Positions 1 to 10,072 are shown, counted from the stretch's first letter. The stretch: DNA of 20,226 nt from Spongospora subterranea (GCA_900404475.1 OUQQ01000358.1:1-20226); one strand, 5' to 3'. Notes: a model not told the origin generated them from the letters alone. A program made the numbers and translations.

Positions 1-1202
1 GATATACTCTTTCCTGTAGCATGTCGAAATGTCTGTTGGACAGTTCCACTCTTGAACCCGTTGGTGACGGGCGAAGCTTGGCAATCGACCAAACCTGTTC
101 GCTCGAGCGTGAAACCTTTTCGATATCTGCTATTTTGTATTGCACGAGCCCTGGCTCAGTCAATGTATCGATGTCGGCAATTTGGTGTTAGGGTACCGGA
201 GCTAATCAGTAGACAGGTGGTGGTGGCACTCTTTGGCGATGAACGTGATCCATTTGAACATGTATCCACATTCACTGTACAAGATCCTTTTCAAATATCA
301 GTCAGCTGGATGTCCTATTCATTAGAAAAGGTCAGATTTTGCTCTTATAATTGCATCGTGGCAGTTTACATTTGAGTTAGGCGGAAAACAAATCCGATGA
401 TTCAAGTTTAATTGCGAATTCGCCGTCTTTAGTACATCTGCAATTGTGCAATGCTGCTACATTTAAAATTTCTGTCGTGGAAGTGATCTTCGCTGTGGTA
501 AACGCTTTTTTGTATAGTTGTTATTATCTTTGCTAAATCGCATTCAGAACCTCGACATCTTTCCAACCAGTGCCCCCGTTGCCAATATTTCTAAAGGTAT
601 AAACGTGAGTAGACAAAATTTAGTTTGACCTTTGACGCCGATACAGAACTTTCCCCGAATGATGCCGTGACATGTTGTTTTAGCGTTATACCTACCGGTA
701 TTTGTATATCGCAACGGCCTGGTCAAATCCTCGTCAAATGGCGTCGGTGTGCTGATGCCACTCTTCAAACTTTTGTCAGCAATGCCATTCCTGTAGTAAC
801 CGTATACTCCCGAATGTTATCGGTTGATATGATCTACCCTGATCCTGATACTTGCGTTCTTGGAAAACCGTTCATTTTGGGCGTTAATATTACGTCGCGC
901 CTGTATCTTTCGACGAAGATCAACGTGTTGGTTGATGTTGCACGGTCTTCTTTTCATCTATCTGGTCCTATAAAGGTTCGTTTCATGAACCTATCGTGAC
1001 TTTTGCTTCTTCCCATTTGTTTTTATAGAGTTCCGTTTTCGTCCCGATTGGTGGGCAGTTGTTGTTGCAATGGACCCTGTACCCTTTAAAGACGGGGACT
1101 GTCCAGTTGCCGCATATCCGTTTATCAACTGAGTCGAATCCATCATTACTTGACCCTGATGCCCTCGTCACTGTATTTGTCAGATCTTGTGAAGTTTCGT
1201 AA
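1..1202 (+). CDS. TRAPPC11-like trafficking subunit, C-terminal part (partial at left edge)
   Basis: The 5' end lies outside the window. I place exons at 1-330, 381-497, 548-596, 647-975 and 1029-1202. The four GT-AG introns are 50, 50, 50 and 53 nt and keep one frame for 332 residues to TAA at 1200-1202. The product is rich in beta strands and cysteine-poor. Three segments match the gryzun/C-terminal region of TRAPPC11 as I know it: a DPFQISVSW strand, a PGQILVKWRR strand, and a closing block reading GGQLLLQWTLYPLKTG then LPHIRL. TRAPPC11 is a subunit of TRAPPIII, the Golgi/autophagy tethering complex that works on Rab1/Ypt1. The order of the three motifs and the ending soon after the last strand fit the C-terminus of the family. 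The family assignment is by recall of motifs, without alignment. TRAPPC10 or another TRAPP beta-sandwich subunit is the main alternative. Confidence 0.72.
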
Positions 1203-2283
1203 CCCAACAATGCTCACATAACCTACAATATATATTTGATCACTGATTACGTCGGGTTTTTTCGTCCATGTTTTCCTTTTTACGCGTTCGAAACAGGTTC
1301 ACTCTTCGTTATTGCCTTTGAATCGTGGCGAGAGTATCGAATTCAAATCGGTTTTTGTCATCGCTCAATCAGAAATCCCCAGCGCAGGCGATTCAGATAG
1401 AAATGGGGGAACGAGCAAAGCAATTTGCGTTTGGGACGTAAGTCGTAGCGCCCTCATCTTTCAGCAGTCATTCCAGAGAGATCAAGGATTGTAATGGGTG
1501 TTGGCGCATTTGTCGACACAATAGGGCAACGCATTTTTTCCTTGTCCAATACAAAATACCTCTTTCGACAGTTATTCGAATACCGGTAGCCAGGGTGTCT
1601 TATCTCTGAAGCAAAGGAGCCTAAGACTACAGGTCTAGTCGTGGATTGTTTTTCATTTTAACTTCAACACACGTGAACTGCAAGAATGCGTGAGGGCTCC
1701 TTCTCACAATTCTGGAGGCAACGTGCCGTCAAAGTAAAGCGGACCGTATCCTCCCAGCAAGCCCTGAAAGGTGCGACAACGACATTTATCGGATCAGCAA
1801 TCCTCGACCTAACAATCAAGTCACCCATCGGCTCTAAAGTCACTCTACGAAACCGTGAATAGCACTTTAAAAGCTTTGAAAACCTTAAAATCGGAAAGGT
1901 AACAGATTGGCACATGGCGCAAGAGAACGCAATCAATACACCATTTTAAAATGTAGAATGCAATGAGGCACGTTGTTTCGACGAATACGCCATGGGGCCA
2001 ACAAGGGCAAAAGTAAAATTTCCTTCATCGAGCTTCGCAGGAATTCAAACCACAGTTTTGCGGTCAACGCCAGCCGGCGTCTGTCTCATGAGACATTGCA
2101 AAGTTGACCACTGTTTTTCATCCTAAGGTCGAAGACGAAAGTATAATGGATTTCAGATTCCCGTTCACTTTGGAGGGTAACCTAGTGAAGTGTTGGATTG
2201 TTTTCTATCGAAACGCTGACTGCCAAATTGACCAATAGAAGGTAGCATTTTTAATTAATGCAGGAACAAATGGCGTTGTCGCG
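1203..2283. other. Intergenic stretch, no gene supported
   Basis: This lies between the TRAPPC11-like stop and the stop of the converging hevein gene. Two weak signals are present. A + open frame at 1297-1494 contains AICVWD followed at once by a GTAAGT donor-like site, and resembles a single WD40 strand. A - open frame of 90 codons at 1936-1664 looks beta-strand-like but has no family match that I recognise. Neither has a convincing start, neighbouring exons or conserved motif set. I see no RNA gene or repeat here. Confidence 0.5.
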
Positions 2284-4364
2284 TCAACACGGAGGACATA
2301 GCGATGAGATTTGACAATGTTCGCCTGACGTTCCGCAGCTGCCACGATCTGATTGATTAAGTTATTGAACCAGTTTCAAGGAAACCCAGTAACTTACAAT
2401 CCATCAGCACTGCAGCATTCTCCAGGCTGGCAACTGCCATTGCTATTGTTTGGACCACACAGGCCATCCGGTTGCTGTTCGCCATTGCACTACAAATATC
2501 AGTTCAAACAAAGACAAAAAATTAGTCACTCAGGGCAAACTACATTCTCGATAGAACCCCCGACATAAGCATCAACACTCGGGTAATACTTGGCTTGACG
2601 AACGCCTCCCAAATCGATATATCCCACTGGATCAAATGGAGGGCAAACCGACTCCTCATTACAAAACTCATCACTGTTTCCGCACCTGTCATAGTCATAT
2701 GTTCAGGACGATATTCAAGATAAGAATGTTCATGTCAAGATGACCATCCATCCTTGCTGCAGCAGGATTCAACTGGGCAAAATGTTAAACGATTCAAGGG
2801 ACCACAGGAACCGCCAACTGATGTCTCCCCAAGGCACTGATAGTCAGGTTAACATGTTGAACTACTGTTGATTGCACCGAATGGGAAATTACATTGCGGG
2901 CCGATCCACCATCCTCCGATTTAGGAGGGCATTGCGATGTAATTCCAAAAAACTCGCCCCGTCGTGCCGCACCTGTCGAGCAAGATAATCAATAGACATA
3001 AATATGGTTTCACGTCAAGAACATAGTCTCCATAAACACTGCAGCATTCTCCAGGCTGACAACCTTGATTGTTATTGTCTAGACCACATTTCTTATCAGG
3101 TTGCGGTTCGCCATACACTACAAAGTCTCAATTAAGAACATCAAACCCGAGGTTCCCCTCAATAACACAGTAATTGTCGCTAGAGCCCCCGACCCAAGCG
3201 CCGACGTCATCGAAATATTGAGCGTTACGAGATCCTCCCAATTCAACGTATATCGCTGGGTCGAATGGAGGGCGAACCGACTCCTGATTACAGTGATCAG
3301 TGGTTCCGCACCTGATGTATTGTTTCAGAACGATTACGTCAACAATATTGATGTCAAGTTTACCATCCATCAACGCTGCAGCACAATCCGACTGGGCAAA
3401 ATGTTCCATCCCGCATGGGATCACACGTCTTGCCAACTGATGGCTCTCCAAGGCACTAAATTCAAAAGTACCATGTTGAATTCTGATCGATTGAAGAAGA
3501 CGGAAGTTACATTGCGGGCCGATCCACCAACATCACCAATTTTCGCTTTAGGAGGGCATTGCGATGCGATCTCACAGTATTTGCCGGTCGTTCCGCAGCT
3601 GTAAAAGATGGGCAATCATTTGCTGACCATAATAATTTTACTTTGAAGAACTTACAATCCGTCAACACTGCAGCATTCTCCAGGCTGACATCCTTGATTG
3701 TTACTGGCTGGACCACATTTGTTGTCAGGCTGCGGTTGGGTTTTACACTATACTATCACATTGAGAGCCGTTAACGCCATGTTCAACAAACAAACACAAT
3801 ACCTTGTCGCTAGAACCGCCGACATAAGTATCAACAACATCGTAATATAGAGCCGGACGAGCTCCTCCCAACTTGACACATTTCGCTGGGTCGAATGGAG
3901 GGCAAACCGAGTCCTGATCACAGTGGTCATCAGTGGTTCCGCACCTAAATGTTGTTTTCAGAACGGAATCATGTCAATATACAATCCGTCTTTGCTGCAG
4001 CACGAGCCCACTGGGCAAAATGTCCCATAATGCATTGGACCACATGTGCCACCAACGGATTGCTCTCCAAGGCACTAATACCCAGTTAACGCGTTGAATT
4101 TCGTTTGAAGACATCAAATGGGAATTACATCGAAGGACGATCCACCAATATCATCGGGTCTCGGTTCAGGAGGGCAGAGCGATGCGATTGAACAATAATC
4201 TTTTGACGATCCGCAGCTGTCAAGATAAACGGTCATCACGATATTCACTCTTTCAAGGAAACAGCAACTTACAATCCATGGGCACTGCAGCATTGTCCAG
4301 GCAGGCAACGACCTTTGTTATTGTTTGGACCACATGCGCCATTCGGTTGCGGTTCACCATTACA
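2284..4364 (-). CDS. Multi-domain hevein-type chitin-binding protein (CBM18 array), 5' end unresolved
   Basis: Exons read on - are 4364-4273, 4216-4129, 4074-3983, 3944-3803, 3747-3656, 3598-3511, 3455-3364, 3311-3169, 3117-3023, 2972-2893, 2836-2745, 2685-2544, 2489-2398 and 2338-2284 (TGA 2286-2284). Each pair of exons encodes one hevein-like domain, for example CQPGECCSVDGFCGTTGKYC or CPVGSCCSKDGLCGTTDDHC. This is the eight-cysteine chitin-binding fold of CBM18. A domains (start CxGEPQP) alternate with B domains (start CLGE, with a longer C-terminal spacer ending YVGGSS). A phase-2 intron always falls just before CGT/CGS inside the domain, and phase-0 introns separate domains. Introns are 38-59 nt. 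The protein should bind chitin or GlcNAc-containing glycans and is presumably secreted. I could not find its start codon or signal peptide. The third A domain (3117-2893) is disrupted, so the array may be a decaying gene, or may contain one sequencing error. Confidence 0.8.
2284..4364 (-). repeat. Tandem A+B hevein repeat, unit 617-630 bp including introns
   Basis: Corresponding exon starts fall at 4364, 3747, 3117 and 2489, giving steps of 617, 630 and 628 bp. Each unit holds four exons: the two halves of an A domain and the two halves of a B domain. The last unit keeps only its A domain and ends early. Exon lengths are nearly constant: 92 nt for every intact first half, 88 nt for intact internal A second halves and 142 nt for B second halves. 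Because domains are flanked by phase-0 introns, a unit can be duplicated without changing frame. Intron sequences are also recognisably related between units, so duplication is fairly recent. Confidence 0.85.
2893..3117 (-). pseudogene. Disrupted third A-type hevein domain within the array
   Basis: Compared with intact A domains at 4364-4129 and 3747-3511, four changes are visible. The donor before this domain, expected after GACAAT near 3173, is replaced and the usable GT lies 4 nt later. One base is missing at the start of the first exon, and these two changes together keep frame. At its end the expected GGATT|GTAAG is replaced by GGAGACTAT|GTTCTT, which leaves phase 0 instead of phase 2. 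The second exon (2972-2893) is 80 nt rather than 3n+1, with an extra base most simply placed in GGGG at about 2957-2954, and one conserved Cys codon reads TTT. In the family frame this meets a stop. Downstream domains are intact, so this is local decay, an exon skipped in vivo, or partly a sequencing error. Confidence 0.6.
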
Positions 4365-4427
4365 CTATATCATCAAATTGTTTAGGGATATCAAAACACA
4401 AAATGCTTTCTCAGGGAGCATGAGTAC

Positions 4428-4604
4428 CCCCGACAAAAGCATCAACAGCATCGAAATATTGGGCGTCCCCAGCTCCATTAAACTCAACGTATGGCAGTGT
4501 TTGATGACAAATGGGACGACAGGCTCCATCATCCGTTGGGTCTCCAATGCACCAACATTCAGGTTGAGTCAAAGGATTCCTGTTGATTTCATCCAAATGG
4601 GAAA
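4428..4604 (-). pseudogene. Degenerate B-type hevein remnant upstream of the array
   Basis: On the - strand the segment reads CIGDPTDDGACRPIC and then a spacer with AQYFDAVDAFVGG. It aligns with the second half of intact B domains (AQYFDDVGAWVGG), but the CCS..G core of the first half is missing. The donor that should follow VGG is gone and an in-frame TGA comes soon after. A cryptic GT at 4434 could join it in phase 0 to the exon at 4364 through a 70-nt intron. A short start-like exon (ATG at 4736, then GTAAGT at about 4681) lies upstream but cannot be joined in frame. It is either a decayed fourth unit or a badly diverged first exon. Confidence 0.45.
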
Positions 4605-6203
4605 TACAGTTACGACCGATCCATCAGCTCTACGAAATTAATCATTGATCGCTTACAAATTAAATACAGAGCATGGAACTTACTTGCGAATGGGAATCCG
4701 TAGATGAGTATTTGAAAAAATTTGTTTAGACTGCATGAGTCGTGGTACGAAGTTCGTTGTGAAATTGCCAGATGTGACAATAAGAATCAGGAAAAAAACA
4801 AAAATAATCTTGAGCGGCATATTGAACTTTGATACAAACTAATACCACCGAAATGAACAATGATCCAATAACGAGATTTGGAGAAGGGGTTATAGATGGT
4901 GAAAGATGTGGAACTATATATGGCAACAGACATGTCTGGTGAGACCAATGGATGTGGGGGATATGACAATGGTGGAGATGAACACAGGATATGGGACAGG
5001 ACAATATCAGGGACATGGATCGGCTTCGACAACAGCGACAGGATTTCACATTGGTGAAAAGACGGTCATCAAAGGTGAAGGGATTGCTATAGACGCTGCT
5101 TTTTTTTCGAGAACACAAATGTCAATGTTTCGCCGACAGCGCAGCGCAAACTGCAATCCCGGTCTTTATTGCAGAACGTATTCGAGGGGCATCAGGAAGC
5201 CGCCGCAAAAGCGGTGAATCGCCCTTCTGCCAGCGATGCTGCAGAACAAAATGCCATTGTCAACACGCAGGGCAATCTGCAATCAAACAGCCGACAGACA
5301 TCATCTACAGGGATAGATTGCGATTCAATGAGCGAGCAAAGCAATCGCCGCGAACACACCCGGCCAAGCCGAGCGATCCAGGCCTGCGACATGGGACACG
5401 CTCGGCAAACTCATCAAACATTCCCAATCCTGCTTTGACTGTCGTTCGGTCCACGTCCTGCGTGTCGACAATGACATTGTTTTACAACAAGGACCAAAAT
5501 TGCAGTGCGGCAGCGCTGTCGGCAAAAATCGATATTTTGGACATAACCGGGCCGAAAAACGGAGTCCGGAATTGAATGTGTTTCTCACAAGTTTGATGCC
5601 ATTGGAAAATCACGTGTTTTTCCATCAAGTACCCGATGTTTTGTTTGATCAGCATTTCACATTGCGCTCACTTTTGCATTGGCCTGGACCACGATATAGT
5701 GTTATTCGTGCAGTGGTTGACATTGAACCGAATTGAAAACTGTATCAATTGGTGGCGATATCACAGGGAGTTTCTCAGCTTGATCTATGAGGGTGGCTCT
5801 GGCACCCCTTTTTCAATAAATGGTTTACATTGCTGGAACCCCCGCCAGAATTTTGCATTTTCGGAGCATGAACATTCTTTAACTTGGGCCAACAGCACGA
5901 ATGTGTTCGGTGAGTTGTTTTGGAATCGTTTGTCCATGCTGGACCTAAATTCGTCCCTGAGAACCAGACCCATCGGCGATTTCGGTACTAAGAAAGCAAA
6001 TCGACCGATCTCTCGTGATTGACAAATCGGATGGGTTCCTGATCTCGGTTATGGAGCAAAACGAACGGGTCTGTCGATAAACCTATCATCATTCATCATG
6101 CACTGAATTGGGTAAATACAGATTACACCCATATTTACTGATATCGAGTAATCCCTGTGTGTATGAAAGGCGATAGCGCCATGGGGGTCTTTGTCGCTCG
6201 ACG

Positions 6204-6503
6204 TCATCGGAAAAAGTCGTCGTAGCGGATATCGTTCGATCCGATATCGCTACGATCGTGGTCTATATTCAGAGAGACGTTCATCGCCTCGTCGAATTTC
6301 CCAGATCGTGAACCGACGCGTCTGTCCGGGCAGCTAACTCTGCCCGGCAAATCGTCGGTTCCACGGTTGTTCGCAGCTTGTCGTGTTTTACCGAATTCAT
6401 CGGCACTCTTTCCAGATAACCTGAGATCTTTGATGAGCTCTGGCCAAAGTGAATCATCGTCTTCGTCTTCGTTCCTCGTCGTAACATCAGCGAACTTGGC
6501 CAT
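6204..6503 (-). CDS. Small hypothetical ORF, acidic N-terminus (99 aa)
   Basis: It starts with ATG at 6503 and ends at TGA 6206-6204. The first third is acidic (NEDEDDDS), followed by a possible amphipathic helix (SLWPELIKDLRLSGKSADEF). The second half is rich in Arg, Asp and Gly. No signal peptide, membrane segment or family match is visible. Its 3' part lies over the near-palindrome at 6221-6254. Other frames across the same DNA are also open for 40 codons or more, so this could be a chance frame or one exon of a larger gene. Confidence 0.2.
   Translation of the reverse strand: MAKFADVTTRNEDEDDDSLWPELIKDLRLSGKSADEFGKTRQAANNRGTDDLPGRVSCPDRRVGSRSGKFDEAMNVSLNIDHDRSDIGSNDIRYDDFFR
6221..6254. 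repeat. Near-perfect inverted repeat (hairpin)
   Basis: The left arm CGTAGCGGATATCG (6221-6234) pairs with CGATATCGCTACG (6242-6254) across a 7-nt loop with one bulged base. No poly-T tract or neighbouring gene end explains it. It may be a palindromic binding site or chance. Confidence 0.6.
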
Positions 6504-7475
6504 TTCCTGATTTGCTTTATGAATTCTTTCTCCGATTTCCGCTCCGACTTCGTCAACTAATCGGTGAAATCTAGGACTTCATACCTTTTCAGCATTGGAT
6601 GCAATGGACGTCTTTTCCACTGAGTTCACCAAACCCAACAGGAGAATGGGAAGATCAATCGAAATAGGATTTTTTGTTCAAATTAACTTTGATGGAGTTA
6701 TGTCCGTCAAAATCAGTCGTGTGGCGATAGAAATCACATCCCGGCCAAAAATATGCCTTTCATTGCAGCGTCGATAGACAGCAGCTTGAAGTCCATAGGA
6801 AAAACGGATCCAACTTTCCTCAGATGATCACCAAATAGTTCTTGTCACCGCTGCGTCGTGGTTTGAGCCTGCCCCAATTGTCAGTCGACATCGTCGTCGT
6901 GGCCTCTCAGTTCGGATCTGGTGACGTTGATTGATCTGCCCATGTGATTATCGTGATCGAGATCGTTGCTAGGCCACACTCCCCCATTGACAATGGAGTT
7001 TGGCCACAGCTTCCTTGTCGCCCGTATTTGGGATTCGTCAAAGACTGTTGGCGATGGACAGTCCATCAGGCCGATGTTGGTTGACGACCGCAAGTTTCAC
7101 CTCGACCATGATTCTTTCGGCCCTGATCTAATTCTGGACACGCTGGGGCTGTGAAAGCAATTGGTCAGATTGGCTCGGGATTCAATATTCAACTGAGGAT
7201 CAGGCGTCGTTCGAAACATGTGGCGACACCATGTTGACGATTGTCTTGCAATTTTGCAACACTGTTCAACTTTCTGTTGAAATTTGCAGTCAATATGAGG
7301 GACCTGTTCCAGGTCGACGTTCTCATATGGGAGCTTGATAGTACAAGGGTAGATTTATTGACTAGACTCAGAACGTAGACGCCAGCTCGGCTTGATGCAA
7401 TCCACGACCGTGATTCCCATTCCTGAAATCGTTCCTGTCGTCTGGCAATGACATCGTCTGTCACCATCAGCGACA

Positions 7476-9035
7476 CTATCGGGTAGCAGCATATAATACA
7501 CACATAAGTGTAATGGCTGCGATGGAATTAACACCGATGTTGTAGACCAACCGCTTTTTCCGTTGCTGAATGACCTTCAGTCGCTTCCGCGTCCGCCGAC
7601 GAGTGAATTGACGGGCGATGCGATTTTTGAACATCTTTTTCATGTAGTTTCGAATACGAACAAGTTGTGGAGGGTTCCGTGGTTCAAGCTCAAGCTCATG
7701 CCGGGCAGGTAGACGATCAACGAGGGCCTTGACTCGCTTCAGGATCTGTGGCCGAACGCGTCGGAGTGGTATTGACAGAAACATCTCACGTGCCCGTTTT
7801 GGTATAAATAAAGAAGTCTCACGAGCGCGGGCGCTGAAGGAATAAAGGGATTCAACACTAACCAAACTGAGCAGGTTGAGTTTGAGAACTTTCAGAATTA
7901 GAAGCCCATAGACAGTACGGAGCGGTCGTGGACCTTGTGTGCCATATGCAAATAGCATTGGCATTGAATCAACAGCCTCGTCGAACGAGGCCTGAGAATG
8001 GTCTTTGATAAACGCTTGAAATTTCTTGATCACTGTATCGAACGATGGCAGACCCATGAGCTGCTCATTGACAACCTGGTTACTCAAAGAACCGTGTCTT
8101 TGTACATCAATTTTCTTCTTCTGTTTGTTGATAATCCCGCAGACCAGGAATCTGAATTCCTTCCGCAACGCCGACATCTTGTTAACAAAAGCGAATGGAC
8201 TACATGACTCATCCATGTCATCGTTTTCAGGAAAATTTTTCACAAAAAGAAAGATGTCCATTTCTTTGGAGATTCTGGACAATTCCAAATTCTCATGATC
8301 GAAACCGGAGGGCACTATATTATTGAGCGTCTGCTGAATGTCTGGAAAAAAAAGTTCTTGAAAAACGTCTGTCAAAGCGCTGATGCTCCCACTTTCTTCA
8401 GGAGCGTGATAGGCCAATATGCGATAATATTCGATGAACTTGCCATATTCAAGATCAGATAGGAGTCGAGCAGGTTTGGTTGTTTGAAGCTGAATCAGTG
8501 ATGCCTCGATACGATCTGGCTTCTTCAAACTAAATTGGGCCTCAATCTTGCGAAGAAGCTCATATATTTCTTTGTGACCAAGCATCGCTCCGACATTATG
8601 ATAAATTGCAAACATCGGAATATATCGAACCTCGATTTTTTCAAGGTCCTCTGGAGTAGAGGCCGATTCGACGCGCTTGAGGATTTCTGCGAGCAATTCA
8701 CAGCAAACATTTAAAAGGTCGGGAGAAAATGATCTGCTTGCAGAGCTCGAAGCGACTGTCTTACGATCGTGAGCTTCGGTAACGGACAAAAGTTCACTGG
8801 TCAAACAAATCTTGAGCGCAAGTGACCGGATATACGAATTCGAATGGAAGCTCAGACGAACGAAGCTCTCGTCATTCGAATAGAAGCTCTGGCGAACGAC
8901 GCAATCGTCACATGTTACTGAAGGTTCTGCATCCTTGAATGGAAGAAGACGATCTGGCTCTAGATCTACTGACGTACAGCAGCAAGACAGAAGATTAGCC
9001 AAAAGCAGAGTATAAAGCACAGGGAAAACCACCAT
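7476..9035 (-). CDS. Intronless 519-aa secreted/membrane orphan protein
   Basis: It starts at ATG 9035-9033, with no competing start, and ends at TAG 7478-7476. Residues 1-21 form a clear signal peptide (basic-free start, hydrophobic FPVLYTLLLANLL core, small residues after it). The body is mostly alpha-helical with scattered cysteines (CCC near residue 18, CDDC near 40). A very basic stretch follows at about residues 465-495 (FTRRRTRKRLK, QQRKKR), then a C-terminal hydrophobic segment (GVNSIAAITLMCVLYAA), so it may be anchored by its C-terminus in a secretory membrane. The middle has short internal similarities: SFYSN/SFHSN, and RARETSLFIP/RAREMFLSIP. I recognise no domain. It is one uninterrupted exon of 1.56 kb, while neighbours have exons of 34-460 nt, which points to a lineage-specific or recently copied gene. 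A donor at about 7513 could give an alternative C-terminus. Confidence 0.75.
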   Translation of the reverse strand: MVVFPVLYTLLLANLLSCCCTSVDLEPDRLLPFKDAEPSVTCDDCVVRQSFYSNDESFVRLSFHSNSYIRSLALKICLTSELLSVTEAHDRKTVASSSASRSFSPDLLNVCCELLAEILKRVESASTPEDLEKIEVRYIPMFAIYHNVGAMLGHKEIYELLRKIEAQFSLKKPDRIEASLIQLQTTKPARLLSDLEYGKFIEYYRILAYHAPEESGSISALTDVFQELFFPDIQQTLNNIVPSGFDHENLELSRISKEMDIFLFVKNFPENDDMDESCSPFAFVNKMSALRKEFRFLVCGIINKQKKKIDVQRHGSLSNQVVNEQLMGLPSFDTVIKKFQAFIKDHSQASFDEAVDSMPMLFAYGTQGPRPLRTVYGLLILKVLKLNLLSLVSVESLYSFSARARETSLFIPKRAREMFLSIPLRRVRPQILKRVKALVDRLPARHELELEPRNPPQLVRIRNYMKKMFKNRIARQFTRRRTRKRLKVIQQRKKRLVYNIGVNSIAAITLMCVLYAATR

Positions 9036-10072
9036 TTGGATAGCACACTGTCTGGCGAAATTCCATCACCAATCCACGCGTTGTTTCACGGACATCGCCT
9101 TCCGTTTAGCGCAGAAATTCAACCCCGTGAAACTGCGCGCAGGCCCAGGTCTCGCAAACCCTCAAGTTAAAAACCCGGTCATCAACTTTAGGAAGAATCG
9201 ACATGAGATTGAAGGTTCGGATTTTTGAACTGCTTCACTGGGTTCGCCATGGGAAACACGATTCAACTACCAGACGATCAAATAATCATAACAAATTTTG
9301 AAAGCTGAAGCGCGGGATGGACAGTTGAGACCAGACTTGTACTTTCCCTTCTCAAACGCAACCCCAGTCTCTTGAGGGTTTGAAAAATTGCTTAGATTGT
9401 GACCAACCATCCCATCACCAAATACGTGCGGCCTACTGTATCTTCCAAACTTTGCAAATGTTTCGCCAAAGAGAAACGTCACAAAACCTCAGAACTCAGA
9501 ACGTTCTCGTTCTGGGTTTGGTCCCGGACGATGTGGTGCCAAGTCCAGTACAACGGGAGGTAAGCGGAACGACACCATTCGGTATGCGGGCATGCTGAGT
9601 TTCGCCTCCTGGACCTATGCTCGGTCAAGACTGATTTAAAATGGGACGTGAGTAGGCAATCACAGCAGTCGCAACCGGTACTCTGGCAAGCCGCGATCCA
9701 GCAAGGCCACAAGAACTCGGCTGTTGAGTTTTGGCTCGAGAAGTTACAATCAAGGTCGTCGCAACCGTCTAGGTAGCTGGAGCACGATTGGATAAAGATA
9801 CCTCGGTATCAATCAATTCTAATACATTCCAAATTTGCTGACAAATTTACCGGATTTTGCCCAAGGGGGTGGTGATTCCGGCAATGCTCAATACATAATG
9901 TGTGCCAACTTACTTCAAATTTGTTTAGAGAAGCAAGAGTGCTGAATTCCCTGTGAGTTTTTTACCAGAGAATGGACAGTTGCTCTCGCCTTGCTCACAA
10001 AGAGTTCTTATTGTACCGTTACACGGATGATCACAATAGAGTTCCTACATTGGTGGGGTAATGAAGCTGACG

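Larger units (their letters stand above)
4605..7475. other. 2.9 kb with no defensible gene; several open frames
   Basis: Open frames occur on both strands but none carries a domain I recognise. The most protein-like is + 5332-5736 (134 codons, ending HWPGPRYSVIRAVVDIEPN), which could continue in another frame to 6022 through an unseen intron. A second is - 6503-6204, from an ATG, with an acidic start (NEDEDDDSLWPELIKDLRLS) and 99 residues. A third is - 7093-6881. Base composition is mixed and local low complexity (CGTCGTCG, ACGATG) creates spurious open frames. It could hold a fast-evolving spliced gene or transposon debris. I see no terminal repeats or transposase motifs. Confidence 0.4.

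Noticed and set aside
605..623. 19-nt mini-intron starting GTGAGT in the TRAPPC11-like gene
   Set aside because: It breaks the frame. A 50-nt intron at 597-646 keeps frame and matches the other introns in length.
983..1210. 75-codon - ORF
   Set aside because: It is antisense to the last TRAPPC11-like exon.
3101..3604. 167-codon + strand ORF
   Set aside because: It is antisense to the hevein exons. The - strand carries the conserved cysteine pattern and splice sites.
4726..5118. 130-codon - ORF with hydrophobic stretch as signal exon of the hevein gene
   Set aside because: The hydrophobic part (FISVVLVCIKV) sits about 90 residues from its start, and no splice joins it in frame to the array.
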